Shown here: piece by piece, positions 41,152 to 49,058 of the stretch
How the letters are laid out: every line of letters starts with the position of its first letter
Position numbering within the stretch: position 1 is the stretch's first letter
Source: Flavihumibacter fluminis
Lineage (GTDB): Bacteria; Bacteroidota; Bacteroidia; Chitinophagales; Chitinophagaceae
Direction: 5' to 3'
Length of the DNA stretch: 64,000 bases
NCBI RefSeq assembly: GCF_021491375.1
Contig: NZ_JAKEVY010000001.1
Coordinates: 682,001 to 746,000, forward strand
The notes under the pieces: model-generated
What the model was told of the DNA's origin: nothing
What the model saw: only the letters and a program-made list of their open reading frames with translations
Databases searched by the model: none
Made by a program: the position numbers and the translations under genes

Positions 41152-42489
41152 AATAGATCTGTAGTCTACTGCGTCGCCATGGTCCTGCAACAAAATATGT
41201 CCCTTAGGGGCCATACCGAAATCTTTCCAGTTTGCATATTTGCTACGGGCAACAAGTGCATAATAAATGGGGGTTCCTCTCTGGTATTCGACTACTTTGT
41301 ATCCGTTTAAAAAATGTTCGATCCGGTTATCAGGATACACCCGGATCATGCCTTTATTCCATTCACCGGGCTTGCGTTTTGCCTGGTCCATTTTCAGGGA
41401 AGGAATCAGGTCATAAAGGGATGCCATCGTCCGGTTACCCACCACTCCCATTTTTGCATCCGGATGCTTTTCATCATCGAGCACCTGGTATTCCAACCCG
41501 ATGGCCGAACCACTGCTTTGTTCATTTTCTGTTACGAAGTATTTCACACCACTGTTAGCACCCGATGTAATCCGGAATTCAAACTGCAATTCAAAGGCAC
41601 TGAATTCTTCTTCCGTAACTATATCACCACCATTGGTGGATTCTCCACCTCCACCGGGCAATACGCTTAAGACACCGTTCTGAATTTGCCAGCCTTTTTC
41701 CGGGAACTTATCCTTATGCGCCCCTCTCCAGCCTTTGGTATCTATGCCATTCCAAAGCAGCCTTACTCCCTGGGCTTTTTCTTCAGCGGAGAGACTGTTT
41801 GGATTCAGGTTTACAATAAAAATGGGTTCAGCTTTTTTGGGCAGAAGATTAGTTGACTGAATGCGGATATTTCTCCATTTGATTTGCTTGCCAGGCAGGT
41901 CGTTTTTCCCTATGGAATGTACCTGCAAAGCAATAAATCCGCTGGTGAGCATACTGTCTTCCAGATGTGCAGTGGGGATTCCATTCACAAATGTGCGAAC
42001 AGTTTTGCCCAAACATTCAATCCGGTAATGATTCCACTGGTTGTTTTTAAAAGCGGATTTGCCTTTCTCATTGTATTCGAGGGAATACAGCCACAATCTT
42101 CTGGCTTCATCATAAATGCCGCCACTCCAGGATCTTTTGGAAGGATCAATTTCCATCTGGTAACCGTGCACTCGACCGTTCATATAGTCTGCCCTGCTCT
42201 CACTACGAAACTGTATACCGGAATTCATACTCGGATCCACCATAAACTCCAGTTCGAGAATAAAATCGGTGTAATTCTTTTCGGTTGCCAGGAAAGAATT
42301 CGGTTCATCGGACACTGTGGTACCTACAATTGCACCATCTTTCACTTCGTATTTGGCTTTGCCATTCAATTGTTTCCAGCCTTTTAAATCACGACCATTA
42401 AATAGTGATACCCATTGTTCGCGACTGTTTTGCGCCGCCGCAACAAAAAACAAGCACATGCAGCCAATCGTCAGTAGCAGATTTCTCAT
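41131..42489 (-). CDS. Secreted protein with two DUF1080 (3-keto-disaccharide hydrolase) domains
   Basis: A 452-residue secreted protein (signal peptide about 1-19, FFVAAAQN). It has two tandem DUF1080 concanavalin-like domains at about 24-215 and 228-448, each with a W-x-L-FNG or LLWNG opening and a DFILELEF/AFELQFEF strand with a following NSGI/NSGV turn. DUF1080 proteins hydrolyse 3-keto-glycosides generated by Gfo/Idh oxidoreductases; one such gene lies 16 bp upstream. The protein ends KVRSMK, encoded by a heptad repeat array. Confidence 0.88.
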   Translation of the reverse strand: MRNLLLTIGCMCLFFVAAAQNSREQWVSLFNGRDLKGWKQLNGKAKYEVKDGAIVGTTVSDEPNSFLATEKNYTDFILELEFMVDPSMNSGIQFRSESRADYMNGRVHGYQMEIDPSKRSWSGGIYDEARRLWLYSLEYNEKGKSAFKNNQWNHYRIECLGKTVRTFVNGIPTAHLEDSMLTSGFIALQVHSIGKNDLPGKQIKWRNIRIQSTNLLPKKAEPIFIVNLNPNSLSAEEKAQGVRLLWNGIDTKGWRGAHKDKFPEKGWQIQNGVLSVLPGGGGESTNGGDIVTEEEFSAFELQFEFRITSGANSGVKYFVTENEQSSGSAIGLEYQVLDDEKHPDAKMGVVGNRTMASLYDLIPSLKMDQAKRKPGEWNKGMIRVYPDNRIEHFLNGYKVVEYQRGTPIYYALVARSKYANWKDFGMAPKGHILLQDHGDAVDYRSIKVRSMK

Positions 42490-42505
42490 ACCAGTAGTTT
42501 AAGGA

Positions 42506-43828
42506 TTATAATTTCATTTCCCAGCCCTTCGCATACTCACGGCGCCAGAGTTGAGCAGCCTGTTTATCGTTCAGAATATGTCCGTTTTTGGGATCGCAAT
42601 TCAAAACGCGCCCAGTTCTCCAGGAGATGTTACCCAACTGCGCCAGCAGGGTACTTTTATGTCCTTCCAGAATGGGAGAGGTCAGCGCCTGTTGTTTACG
42701 GATCGCTTCAATAAAATTGTGCAGGTGAATCGTATCCAGGTTAGCTCCCATACCAACTGTGTTGGTGGCATCAATCTTTCCAATTTCTGTCTCCACTTTT
42801 TTAATGAGTTTATTGTCCAGATCAAATACCTGGTAATCATCTCCACCAGGAATTACCATTGTCCCTTTTTCACCATAGAAAATCACGCCTCTTCCGCTGC
42901 CTTCAACTGTATGCGGATTGCAACTGCGCGACTCCCATAACATCGCTTTCCGGTCGGGGAATTCCAATGTAATGGTTTGTGTATCGGGGGTTTCCCAATC
43001 GTCGTTAAATGCATATCGCCCTCCCGCTGATACCACTTTGGTGGGATAGTCCACACCCAACCCCCAGCGCATTACATCAATTTCATGCGTGCCATTATTC
43101 AATGCTTCTCCGGTTCCCCAATTCCAGAACCAGTGCCAGTTGTAATGAATCAAGTTATCGCGGTAGGCCGTCCGGGGAGCAGGCCCCTGCCACAGTTCAT
43201 AATCCAGGTGTGACGGTACAGCTGCCGGCTTGCCTTTTCCAATTGATTTTCGATTGGCAGCATACCATCCCTTTGCAAAATAAACACGGCCGATTACATC
43301 ATTTTTCAACTCCTGCATAGCCTGTTGTACTTTAGGAAAGGAACGACGCTGGTTTCCCATCTGGATTAGCTTCCCGTATTTCGCAGCTGCAGCTACCAGT
43401 ATTTCTCCCTCCGACGGATTATGGCTACAGGGTTTCTCCACGTATACATGTTTACCCGCCTGCACAGCCATCAGGGTAGCAGGTGCATGCCAGTGATCCG
43501 GTGTTGCTATACAAATGGCGTCCAGGTCTTTTTCTTCCAGCAGCTTGCGTACATCGGTATAGCCTTTTGGTCTTTTACCTGTCTGCTTCTGAATGGCAGC
43601 AATGGTTTTTTCCAACACCTGTTTGTCAACGTCACATATATACCCAACTTCAACACCCTGCATGCCTGCAAAGAGCTCAGCCAGATAGGCACCCCTGCTA
43701 TTGGTACCCACTACACCAATCACCACCCGGGAACTGGGTGGCACACCTGCTTTCAGGAAATGGGGGAAAAACAAAACACCTGTTGCAGCCAATGCCGACT
43801 GCTGGAGAAATTTTCTACGGTCAGCCAT
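42506..43828 (-). CDS. Secreted Gfo/Idh/MocA-family oxidoreductase
   Basis: A 440-residue oxidoreductase with a twin-arginine-like signal (DRRKFLQQSALAATG). The NAD-binding GVVGTNSRGAY motif lies near 37-47, ATPDHWHAPATLMA near 108-121, and the EKPCSHNPSEGE segment near 131-142 carries the conserved Lys-Pro. With the downstream DUF1080 protein it could oxidise glycosides at C3 and allow cleavage of the keto-sugar. Substrate is unknown. A LacI-type operator lies 71 bp upstream of its ATG. Confidence 0.87.
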   Translation of the reverse strand: MADRRKFLQQSALAATGVLFFPHFLKAGVPPSSRVVIGVVGTNSRGAYLAELFAGMQGVEVGYICDVDKQVLEKTIAAIQKQTGKRPKGYTDVRKLLEEKDLDAICIATPDHWHAPATLMAVQAGKHVYVEKPCSHNPSEGEILVAAAAKYGKLIQMGNQRRSFPKVQQAMQELKNDVIGRVYFAKGWYAANRKSIGKGKPAAVPSHLDYELWQGPAPRTAYRDNLIHYNWHWFWNWGTGEALNNGTHEIDVMRWGLGVDYPTKVVSAGGRYAFNDDWETPDTQTITLEFPDRKAMLWESRSCNPHTVEGSGRGVIFYGEKGTMVIPGGDDYQVFDLDNKLIKKVETEIGKIDATNTVGMGANLDTIHLHNFIEAIRKQQALTSPILEGHKSTLLAQLGNISWRTGRVLNCDPKNGHILNDKQAAQLWRREYAKGWEMKL

Positions 43829-43898
43829 ACGTTTAATTTATGGTAAGCATGTTGCTATTAAAATTGCACTTTCCGCAGCTTACCCCCAAGTTTTCTTA

Positions 43899-43912
43899 TG
43901 CAAACGTTTACG
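43899..43912. promoter_or_regulatory. LacI-family operator overlapping the lacI stop codon
   Basis: TGCAAACGTTTACG has the central CG-flanked palindrome AAACGTTT with outer G and C, as in many LacI/GalR operators. It sits at the 3' end of the LacI-type gene and upstream of the Gfo/Idh gene, where it could control the Gfo/Idh-DUF1080-SDR-uxaC run. I found no second clear copy in the cluster. Confidence 0.65.
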
Positions 43913-44924
43913 GCCTCAGAGTCCGGATAGAATCACCTTCCTGTATAACAGAAGGAAGTGTTGGCGATGCCTCTGCCGGATAGATTTTCTTCTTTTTTAT
44001 CACTTTAAAAAGCAATTCCGCAGCCTCCTTTCCGATTTCAAAGGCCGGCTGCACGATGGAAGCAAGGGAGGGACTCAGGAACCGGGCAGCGGCCAGGTTG
44101 GTGAAGCTGATTAATTGATAGTTTTCCGGAATGGACTGCCCCAGTTGTCGACTGATTTCATACAACAACAAGGCCATCGATTCGGATGCGCCCAAAAAAG
44201 CATCCGGTTGATGGATGGCGATAAAGTCTTTCAACCTGGCAATATCTTCATCCGGCCGGCCAGTACCACTGAAAACCATGGGTTCTGCACCTGGCCTGTA
44301 TTGTTGTACAGCTTTCTGATAACCGGCCAGTCTGGTACGGATAATATATAAATTAGGATTCAGTCCCAGGAAGGCAATTCGTTCAGCTCCCCGCTCAATC
44401 AGCAAACGAGTCGCTTCATAACTGACAACCTCATTATTGGTACTCACTTTCGGCACATCCAGTTCATTCACCAGGCGGTCGAACAATACCAGGGGATAAT
44501 TAGCAGCCACCAACTGATCCAGGTGCGCATATCCGTTTCCGTTATGAGTTACTGAAATGAGTAAACCATCCGCTCTGCCATTACCCAGGAGTTGCACAAA
44601 TTCGAGTTCCTTTACAGGGTCTTCGTGTGTCAGATAGATTAATACATGATAATTGTTTAACCGCGCGATGCTTTCCACACCACTGATGACCTGGGAAAAA
44701 AAATGATTTTCCACTTCCGGAACAATAACGGCAATGGTTTTACTTGAACCTGCGCGAAGGCCACTGGCATACACATTCGGACTGTATCCCAGTTCGTTGG
44801 CAGCCTGCTTCACTTTTTCTCTTGTTGTTGCTGAAATTTCATGACTGTTTTGCAAGGCACGCGAAACAGTAGCGATGGACAACCCCAGCTGCTCAGCTAT
44901 TGTTTTGATGGTTATCCTTTTCAT
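43908..44924 (-). CDS. LacI-family transcriptional regulator
   Basis: A 338-residue repressor. The N-terminal helix-turn-helix (TIKTIAEQLGLSIATVSRAL, about 4-23) and hinge helix (KVKQAANELGYSPN) precede the periplasmic-binding-like sensor domain. I use the ATG at 44924, where the helix-turn-helix begins, rather than an upstream in-frame start inside the MFS gene. It lies one base after the MFS stop codon. It probably responds to a sugar acid or glycoside and controls the genes on either side. Confidence 0.93.
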   Translation of the reverse strand: MKRITIKTIAEQLGLSIATVSRALQNSHEISATTREKVKQAANELGYSPNVYASGLRAGSSKTIAVIVPEVENHFFSQVISGVESIARLNNYHVLIYLTHEDPVKELEFVQLLGNGRADGLLISVTHNGNGYAHLDQLVAANYPLVLFDRLVNELDVPKVSTNNEVVSYEATRLLIERGAERIAFLGLNPNLYIIRTRLAGYQKAVQQYRPGAEPMVFSGTGRPDEDIARLKDFIAIHQPDAFLGASESMALLLYEISRQLGQSIPENYQLISFTNLAAARFLSPSLASIVQPAFEIGKEAAELLFKVIKKKKIYPAEASPTLPSVIQEGDSIRTLRP

Positions 44925-44925
44925 C

Positions 44926-46152
44926 TTATTCCTCCAGGAAATCCAGATCTCTGCCATGCGTTTCAGAGATCGTCAGTGTTGAATAAATACCTATGACAAA
45001 ACAGATCAGGCCCACCAGTGCACCTGCCTGAATCACGCTAAATCCTCCTTTAAATATACCATAGAGCGTAGTCATGCCAACCACTGTACCACGAACCATA
45101 TTCGGAATCGTAGTGGCTGCTGTTGCTCTTAAATTGGTTCCAAACTGCTCCGCACCAATCGTTACAAACATGGCCCAGTAACCTATTCCGAGTCCCAGTA
45201 ACAAATTGACCCCGTAAAACATAGTAGCCGAATTGATTCCTGCGAACAAATAAATCAGGCTGGCTGCCAGGGTAAACAACATCATGTAGAGTACCGCTTT
45301 TTTCCTGGATTCCAGGGCATGACTGATCACACCACTCGATAAATCACCAATGGATAAGCCTACATAACACCACATGATGGAAAGTCCGGGTTGTATGGGC
45401 GTTTCAATTCCCAAAGCGGTACCGAACTCATTGCTGAAGGTGGCAAGAATACCAATTACAAACCAGGTTGGCAATCCCATTCCAATGCATTTAAGGTAGC
45501 GTACCAACCGGTCTTTATTGGTGAACAAGGAAAAGAAGTTTCCCTTTTTTACATGATGTTGTTCTTTTAATGCAGAAAAAACGCCGGACTCAAATACCCC
45601 CACCCGCATTAAAAGGAGGGCGATCCCCATTCCACCTCCAATGAAGTAGGCCGTTCTCCAGTCGAAGAGTTCCACTGTAAAATAAGCAGCTACAGCCCCT
45701 AGCAATCCCACACCCGCAACCAGGGAGGTTCCCAGCGCACGCAATTTTTTAGGCAGCACTTCGGCTACGAGTGTAATACCTGCTCCCAATTCACCTGCCA
45801 GCCCGATACCTGCAATAAAGCGGAGTATTTTATAGGTTTCCGGATCTTTTACAAAACCACAGGCAATATTGGCCAGTGAATAGGTAAGGATTGATCCAAA
45901 CAAGACCGACAAACGTCCTTTTTTATCGCCTAAAACACCCCAGAGAATGCCTCCTATCAATAAGCCGGTCATCTGCCAGTTCAGGATGGATGCGCCAACG
46001 GTGGAAAGAGACGCTTCATCCAGTCCCATACTTTTTAGGCTGGGTATTCTTACAATGCCGAATAATAACAAATCATAGATATCAACAAAATAACCAAGGG
46101 CAGCTACTATAACCGGTATGCTGAACAAATGCTGGTAGGTCGTTTTCTGCAT
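44926..46152 (-). CDS. MFS transporter (SHS/sugar-acid type)
   Basis: A 408-residue, 12-helix major facilitator. It shows the GDKKGRLSVL loop between helices 2 and 3, a GELGAGITLVAEVLP segment, and ESRKKAVL between helices 6 and 7, typical of the SHS family carrying organic acids or hexuronates. The start at 46152 (MQKTTYQHLF) is the first ATG. Its gene runs directly into lacI with one base between, so both are likely one transcript. Uronate uptake is an inference from the linked isomerase. Confidence 0.87.
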   Translation of the reverse strand: MQKTTYQHLFSIPVIVAALGYFVDIYDLLLFGIVRIPSLKSMGLDEASLSTVGASILNWQMTGLLIGGILWGVLGDKKGRLSVLFGSILTYSLANIACGFVKDPETYKILRFIAGIGLAGELGAGITLVAEVLPKKLRALGTSLVAGVGLLGAVAAYFTVELFDWRTAYFIGGGMGIALLLMRVGVFESGVFSALKEQHHVKKGNFFSLFTNKDRLVRYLKCIGMGLPTWFVIGILATFSNEFGTALGIETPIQPGLSIMWCYVGLSIGDLSSGVISHALESRKKAVLYMMLFTLAASLIYLFAGINSATMFYGVNLLLGLGIGYWAMFVTIGAEQFGTNLRATAATTIPNMVRGTVVGMTTLYGIFKGGFSVIQAGALVGLICFVIGIYSTLTISETHGRDLDFLEE

Positions 46153-46191
46153 ATGGGGTATCAATGCGTTGAATAAAGTTCTAAATATAAT

Positions 46192-47148
46192 TTATCTGAG
46201 TTGAACACCAACCGGTGAATCTGGCTGACACGCGTCCTGGTGAAATAATTTAATACGATTTCCTGATTCCAGCTCAACAGTTAACAGGTACCCATAACCG
46301 ACAAACTCAGTTTCTTTGACATATCCTTTAAGCGGAGCTGTATTTACAGTACTTAGCTGAAGCTGTGCCGGCCGGATGATTTTGGGAAACTCCAATCGCT
46401 CTCCGCTCAATTGCTCCCATTCACTTGCATTCAGCACCGAATAAGTGCCCAGTAAGCCGGCTGTATATTCATCTTCCGGGGCATAAAATAAACTGGCAGG
46501 ATTTCCTTTTTGAAGCTGCCTACCCTCGCGTAAGATCAGCAGTTCATCCGCCCAACTCAGCCAGTCGCCCGGGTCATGTGATACCAATACCCAATTTATT
46601 TGCATAGCCTTACCCAGATCCAGCATCACCTGCTTCATGGTCTGTTTATGCAGTGCATCCAGATTGGAGAAGGGCTCATCCAGCAGAAACAATATTGGCG
46701 CACCTACCAGCAGACGTGCCATGGCAATGCGTTGTCTTTCACCACCCGACAATTGATCTGTTTTACGATTCAGTAAATGATCGATCTGGCAAAGCCGGTA
46801 TATTTCTGCCGCCTCCTGTTCCGTTACTTTTTCCGCATAGTTTAAAATTTCCTGTACCCGGTAATTGTTTCGCAGTTCAAAATGCTGCGACAAATAGGCA
46901 ATCTTACGATGTCCTGGTATTAGTTTTTCCCAGGCTTCTTCCACCCGCTCACCCTGCAGATAAACGGCCCCGCTTTTCAGATTTTGCAAACCTGCAATGG
47001 CTTTCAGCAGGGTCGATTTGCCCGAGCCGGTTTCACCTGCAACGGCCAGTTTCTGTCCCGGCCGCAACTCCAGACTGATCGGATACAAGACCATCCGGTC
47101 ACCGATCCTAACTGAAATCTCTTGTACCTCTAATATGGCCTTATGCAT
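46192..47148 (-). CDS. Orphan ABC transporter ATPase with TOBE-like C-terminus
   Basis: A 318-residue ATP-binding subunit of the importer type. Walker A is GETGSGKST (near 37-45), the signature LSGGERQR, Walker B ILFLLDEP, and the H-loop VSHDPGDW. The C-terminal 90 residues form a beta-rich TOBE-like extension (GYVKETEFVGYGYLLTVELESG), as in ferric, molybdate or sugar importers. No permease or binding protein gene is next to it; instead it overlaps an MFS gene by eight bases and precedes another. It may work with a permease encoded elsewhere. Confidence 0.85.
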   Translation of the reverse strand: MHKAILEVQEISVRIGDRMVLYPISLELRPGQKLAVAGETGSGKSTLLKAIAGLQNLKSGAVYLQGERVEEAWEKLIPGHRKIAYLSQHFELRNNYRVQEILNYAEKVTEQEAAEIYRLCQIDHLLNRKTDQLSGGERQRIAMARLLVGAPILFLLDEPFSNLDALHKQTMKQVMLDLGKAMQINWVLVSHDPGDWLSWADELLILREGRQLQKGNPASLFYAPEDEYTAGLLGTYSVLNASEWEQLSGERLEFPKIIRPAQLQLSTVNTAPLKGYVKETEFVGYGYLLTVELESGNRIKLFHQDACQPDSPVGVQLR

Positions 47149-48301
47149 ATTTTTTCCTCCAATACATGTACACGATGGCTGCCAGGGTTATGATGGCAGC
47201 GCTGTAAAACAATCCGGGAATCCGGTTGATATGATCCTGATACACGGTTCCTGCAATCAGGGCTCCCAGCCCGATACCCGCTTCCAGCGCAATATACATG
47301 GTTGCCATCGCTTTCCCGCGTTTATCGGGATCACTCATATCAACTGTCCAGGCATTGATGCCGGGAGATAATATTCCGGTAGCAATGCCATAAAGAACTC
47401 CACCTGTAAGTAAACCCCAGCTGCTTTGCCAGCTTGCAATGACTATCAGTGAGAATACCAGCATGATCAGTCCGCCCCTTATTACTGTCTCACGGCCACG
47501 CCTATCCGAAACTTTACCTGCTACAAAGCGTACTACCAGGGAAGCAATGGTAAAGACCATAAAAAACAAACCTTTATTGTGTATGCCGATATGATCGCCC
47601 CAGTCAGGAACCAGTGTAAGAATAGCGCCATAAGAAAGATAGGAAAGCAGGGTAACCAGTGCCGCAGGAAAAACTTTCCATTCAAAGATATCATTCCTTC
47701 CCACCTGCAGGTGCCTCAATTGAAAACGTTGTTTTCCTGGCAATGTTTCCTTCATATTGTAAAGGATAGCAATTGACAGGAGGGCCAGAAAGGAGGATGC
47801 ATAAAACAATACATCAATAGAATAAAACTGTACGATCGTACTTCCCAATGCGGGACCCAGGGCCATCCCGGTACTGAAAAAGAGCCCATGTATACCCATC
47901 GCCTCTCCCCAGCGCCCAACCGGTACAAGGTCTGCCACGTAAGCTGCTGTAGCTGTAGGTTTAAAACCGGTTGAGAATCCATGAATCAGTCGCAATAATA
48001 AAAAGCCGGCAACAGAGGTGAGCAGGGGGTATAAAAAACCACAGACAAAACAGACCAGGCTGCCGATGGCCATCACCGGGATTCTGCCAATCGAATCAGT
48101 AAGTTTTCCACTAAATGGTCGGGATATACCTGCCGTAAGTGTAAAAAGTGCAATGATTAATCCCTTGTATTCCGCACCTCCAAGGCTAGACAAATAAGCC
48201 GGCAATTCCGGTATCAGCATATTAAAACTGGCAGAAAAAAAGAGCGAACTCAGACAAACCATTGCGAAAGGCCAGTTATAAATGGGATGTACTGCCTTCA
48301 T
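47141..48301 (-). CDS. MFS transporter
   Basis: A 386-residue, 12-helix major facilitator of the drug/sugar efflux type (LTDSIGRIPVMAIGSL between helices 2 and 3, SDRRGRETVIRGG in the second half). I start it at the ATG at 48301 (MKAVHPIYNWPF), since the upstream in-frame part is the gene at 48298-48597 in another frame. It overlaps that gene by four bases and the ABC ATPase gene by eight, so the three are translationally coupled. Substrate is unknown. Confidence 0.88.
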   Translation of the reverse strand: MKAVHPIYNWPFAMVCLSSLFFSASFNMLIPELPAYLSSLGGAEYKGLIIALFTLTAGISRPFSGKLTDSIGRIPVMAIGSLVCFVCGFLYPLLTSVAGFLLLRLIHGFSTGFKPTATAAYVADLVPVGRWGEAMGIHGLFFSTGMALGPALGSTIVQFYSIDVLFYASSFLALLSIAILYNMKETLPGKQRFQLRHLQVGRNDIFEWKVFPAALVTLLSYLSYGAILTLVPDWGDHIGIHNKGLFFMVFTIASLVVRFVAGKVSDRRGRETVIRGGLIMLVFSLIVIASWQSSWGLLTGGVLYGIATGILSPGINAWTVDMSDPDKRGKAMATMYIALEAGIGLGALIAGTVYQDHINRIPGLFYSAAIITLAAIVYMYWRKKYA

Positions 48302-48597
48302 GTAAGAAATCGTTTCACCAGTTCCTTCCACTCTTCTTTGATATCCACAGCCGGCATCATGGCTCCTGCACGATTGTACCAGTAGCGGGCATTCCATTCA
48401 TCACCTTCAACCCGGTGCAGGTAGGCATGCAGTAATGCGGCTTGTTTATCGGGCACATCCTGGATTAGCGCGTGCGCTTTTTCCCAATTGCCACTACCTT
48501 CTTCCCATAGAGCCTGTTGGTAAATGGTCAGTCCGGCAGGCTGTTGCCCCTGCATCACGGACTCAATAAATTCATCAACCGATAAACGCGCCGCCAT
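48298..48597 (-). CDS. Small TPR-like protein of unknown function
   Basis: A 99-residue soluble protein, MAARLSVDEF at the start, with two helices that look like tetratricopeptide units (LTIYQQALWEEGSGNWEKAH and AALLHAYLHRVEGDEWNARYWYNRAG). I do not recognise a named family, although short proteins with this pattern are common in Bacteroidota. The ATG at 48597 is chosen over an upstream TTG. Its end overlaps the MFS start by four bases, and it begins two bases after the response regulator stop on the same strand. Confidence 0.78.
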   Translation of the reverse strand: MAARLSVDEFIESVMQGQQPAGLTIYQQALWEEGSGNWEKAHALIQDVPDKQAALLHAYLHRVEGDEWNARYWYNRAGAMMPAVDIKEEWKELVKRFLT

Positions 48598-48598
48598 A

Positions 48599-49033
48599 TT
48601 AGTTTTGTTTAACCGGTAATTGAACGATATTGATCCAGAAAGTTTCAATAGACTTTATGACAGTAATAAACTTGGAAAAATCTACCGGCTTGGTAATATA
48701 ACAATTCGCATGTTGGGAATAAGTTTCATTGATATCCCGTTCAGAGGCGGAAGAAGTCAGGATAACTACTGGTATAACTTTAAATCGCTCATGCGTTTTT
48801 ATATATTGCAAAACCTGCTTTCCGTCTATTTTTGGAAGATTGATATCCAGCAAAATCATATCAGGCTCTTCCGCATCAGCAAAGCTTCCTTCTTTGTTGA
48901 GGTACTGGATGGCTTCTTCCCCATCGTTCACAACTTTCACACTGTTTGCCAGCCTTATACTTTCAAATGCTTCAAGTGTAAGAACAACATCACCTTCATT
49001 GTCTTCTACCAGCAGTATCCGAATTGGTTCCAT
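48599..49033 (-). CDS. Rcp1-like single-domain response regulator
   Basis: A 144-residue receiver-only protein. Acidic pocket residues appear in ILLVEDNEGD, the phospho-acceptor Asp in MILLDINLPKIDGK (near 66), the conserved Thr/Ser in VVILTSSAS, and the Lys in CYITKPVDF. There is no output domain. This is the Rcp1 type that pairs with PAS/phytochrome-like kinases. The gene lies 25 bp downstream of the large kinase gene on the same strand. The ATG at 49033 is chosen because an upstream TTG would lie in the spacer. Confidence 0.92.
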   Translation of the reverse strand: MEPIRILLVEDNEGDVVLTLEAFESIRLANSVKVVNDGEEAIQYLNKEGSFADAEEPDMILLDINLPKIDGKQVLQYIKTHERFKVIPVVILTSSASERDINETYSQHANCYITKPVDFSKFITVIKSIETFWINIVQLPVKQN

Positions 49034-49058
49034 GCAGAGGTTGGTAATTTGCGACAAG

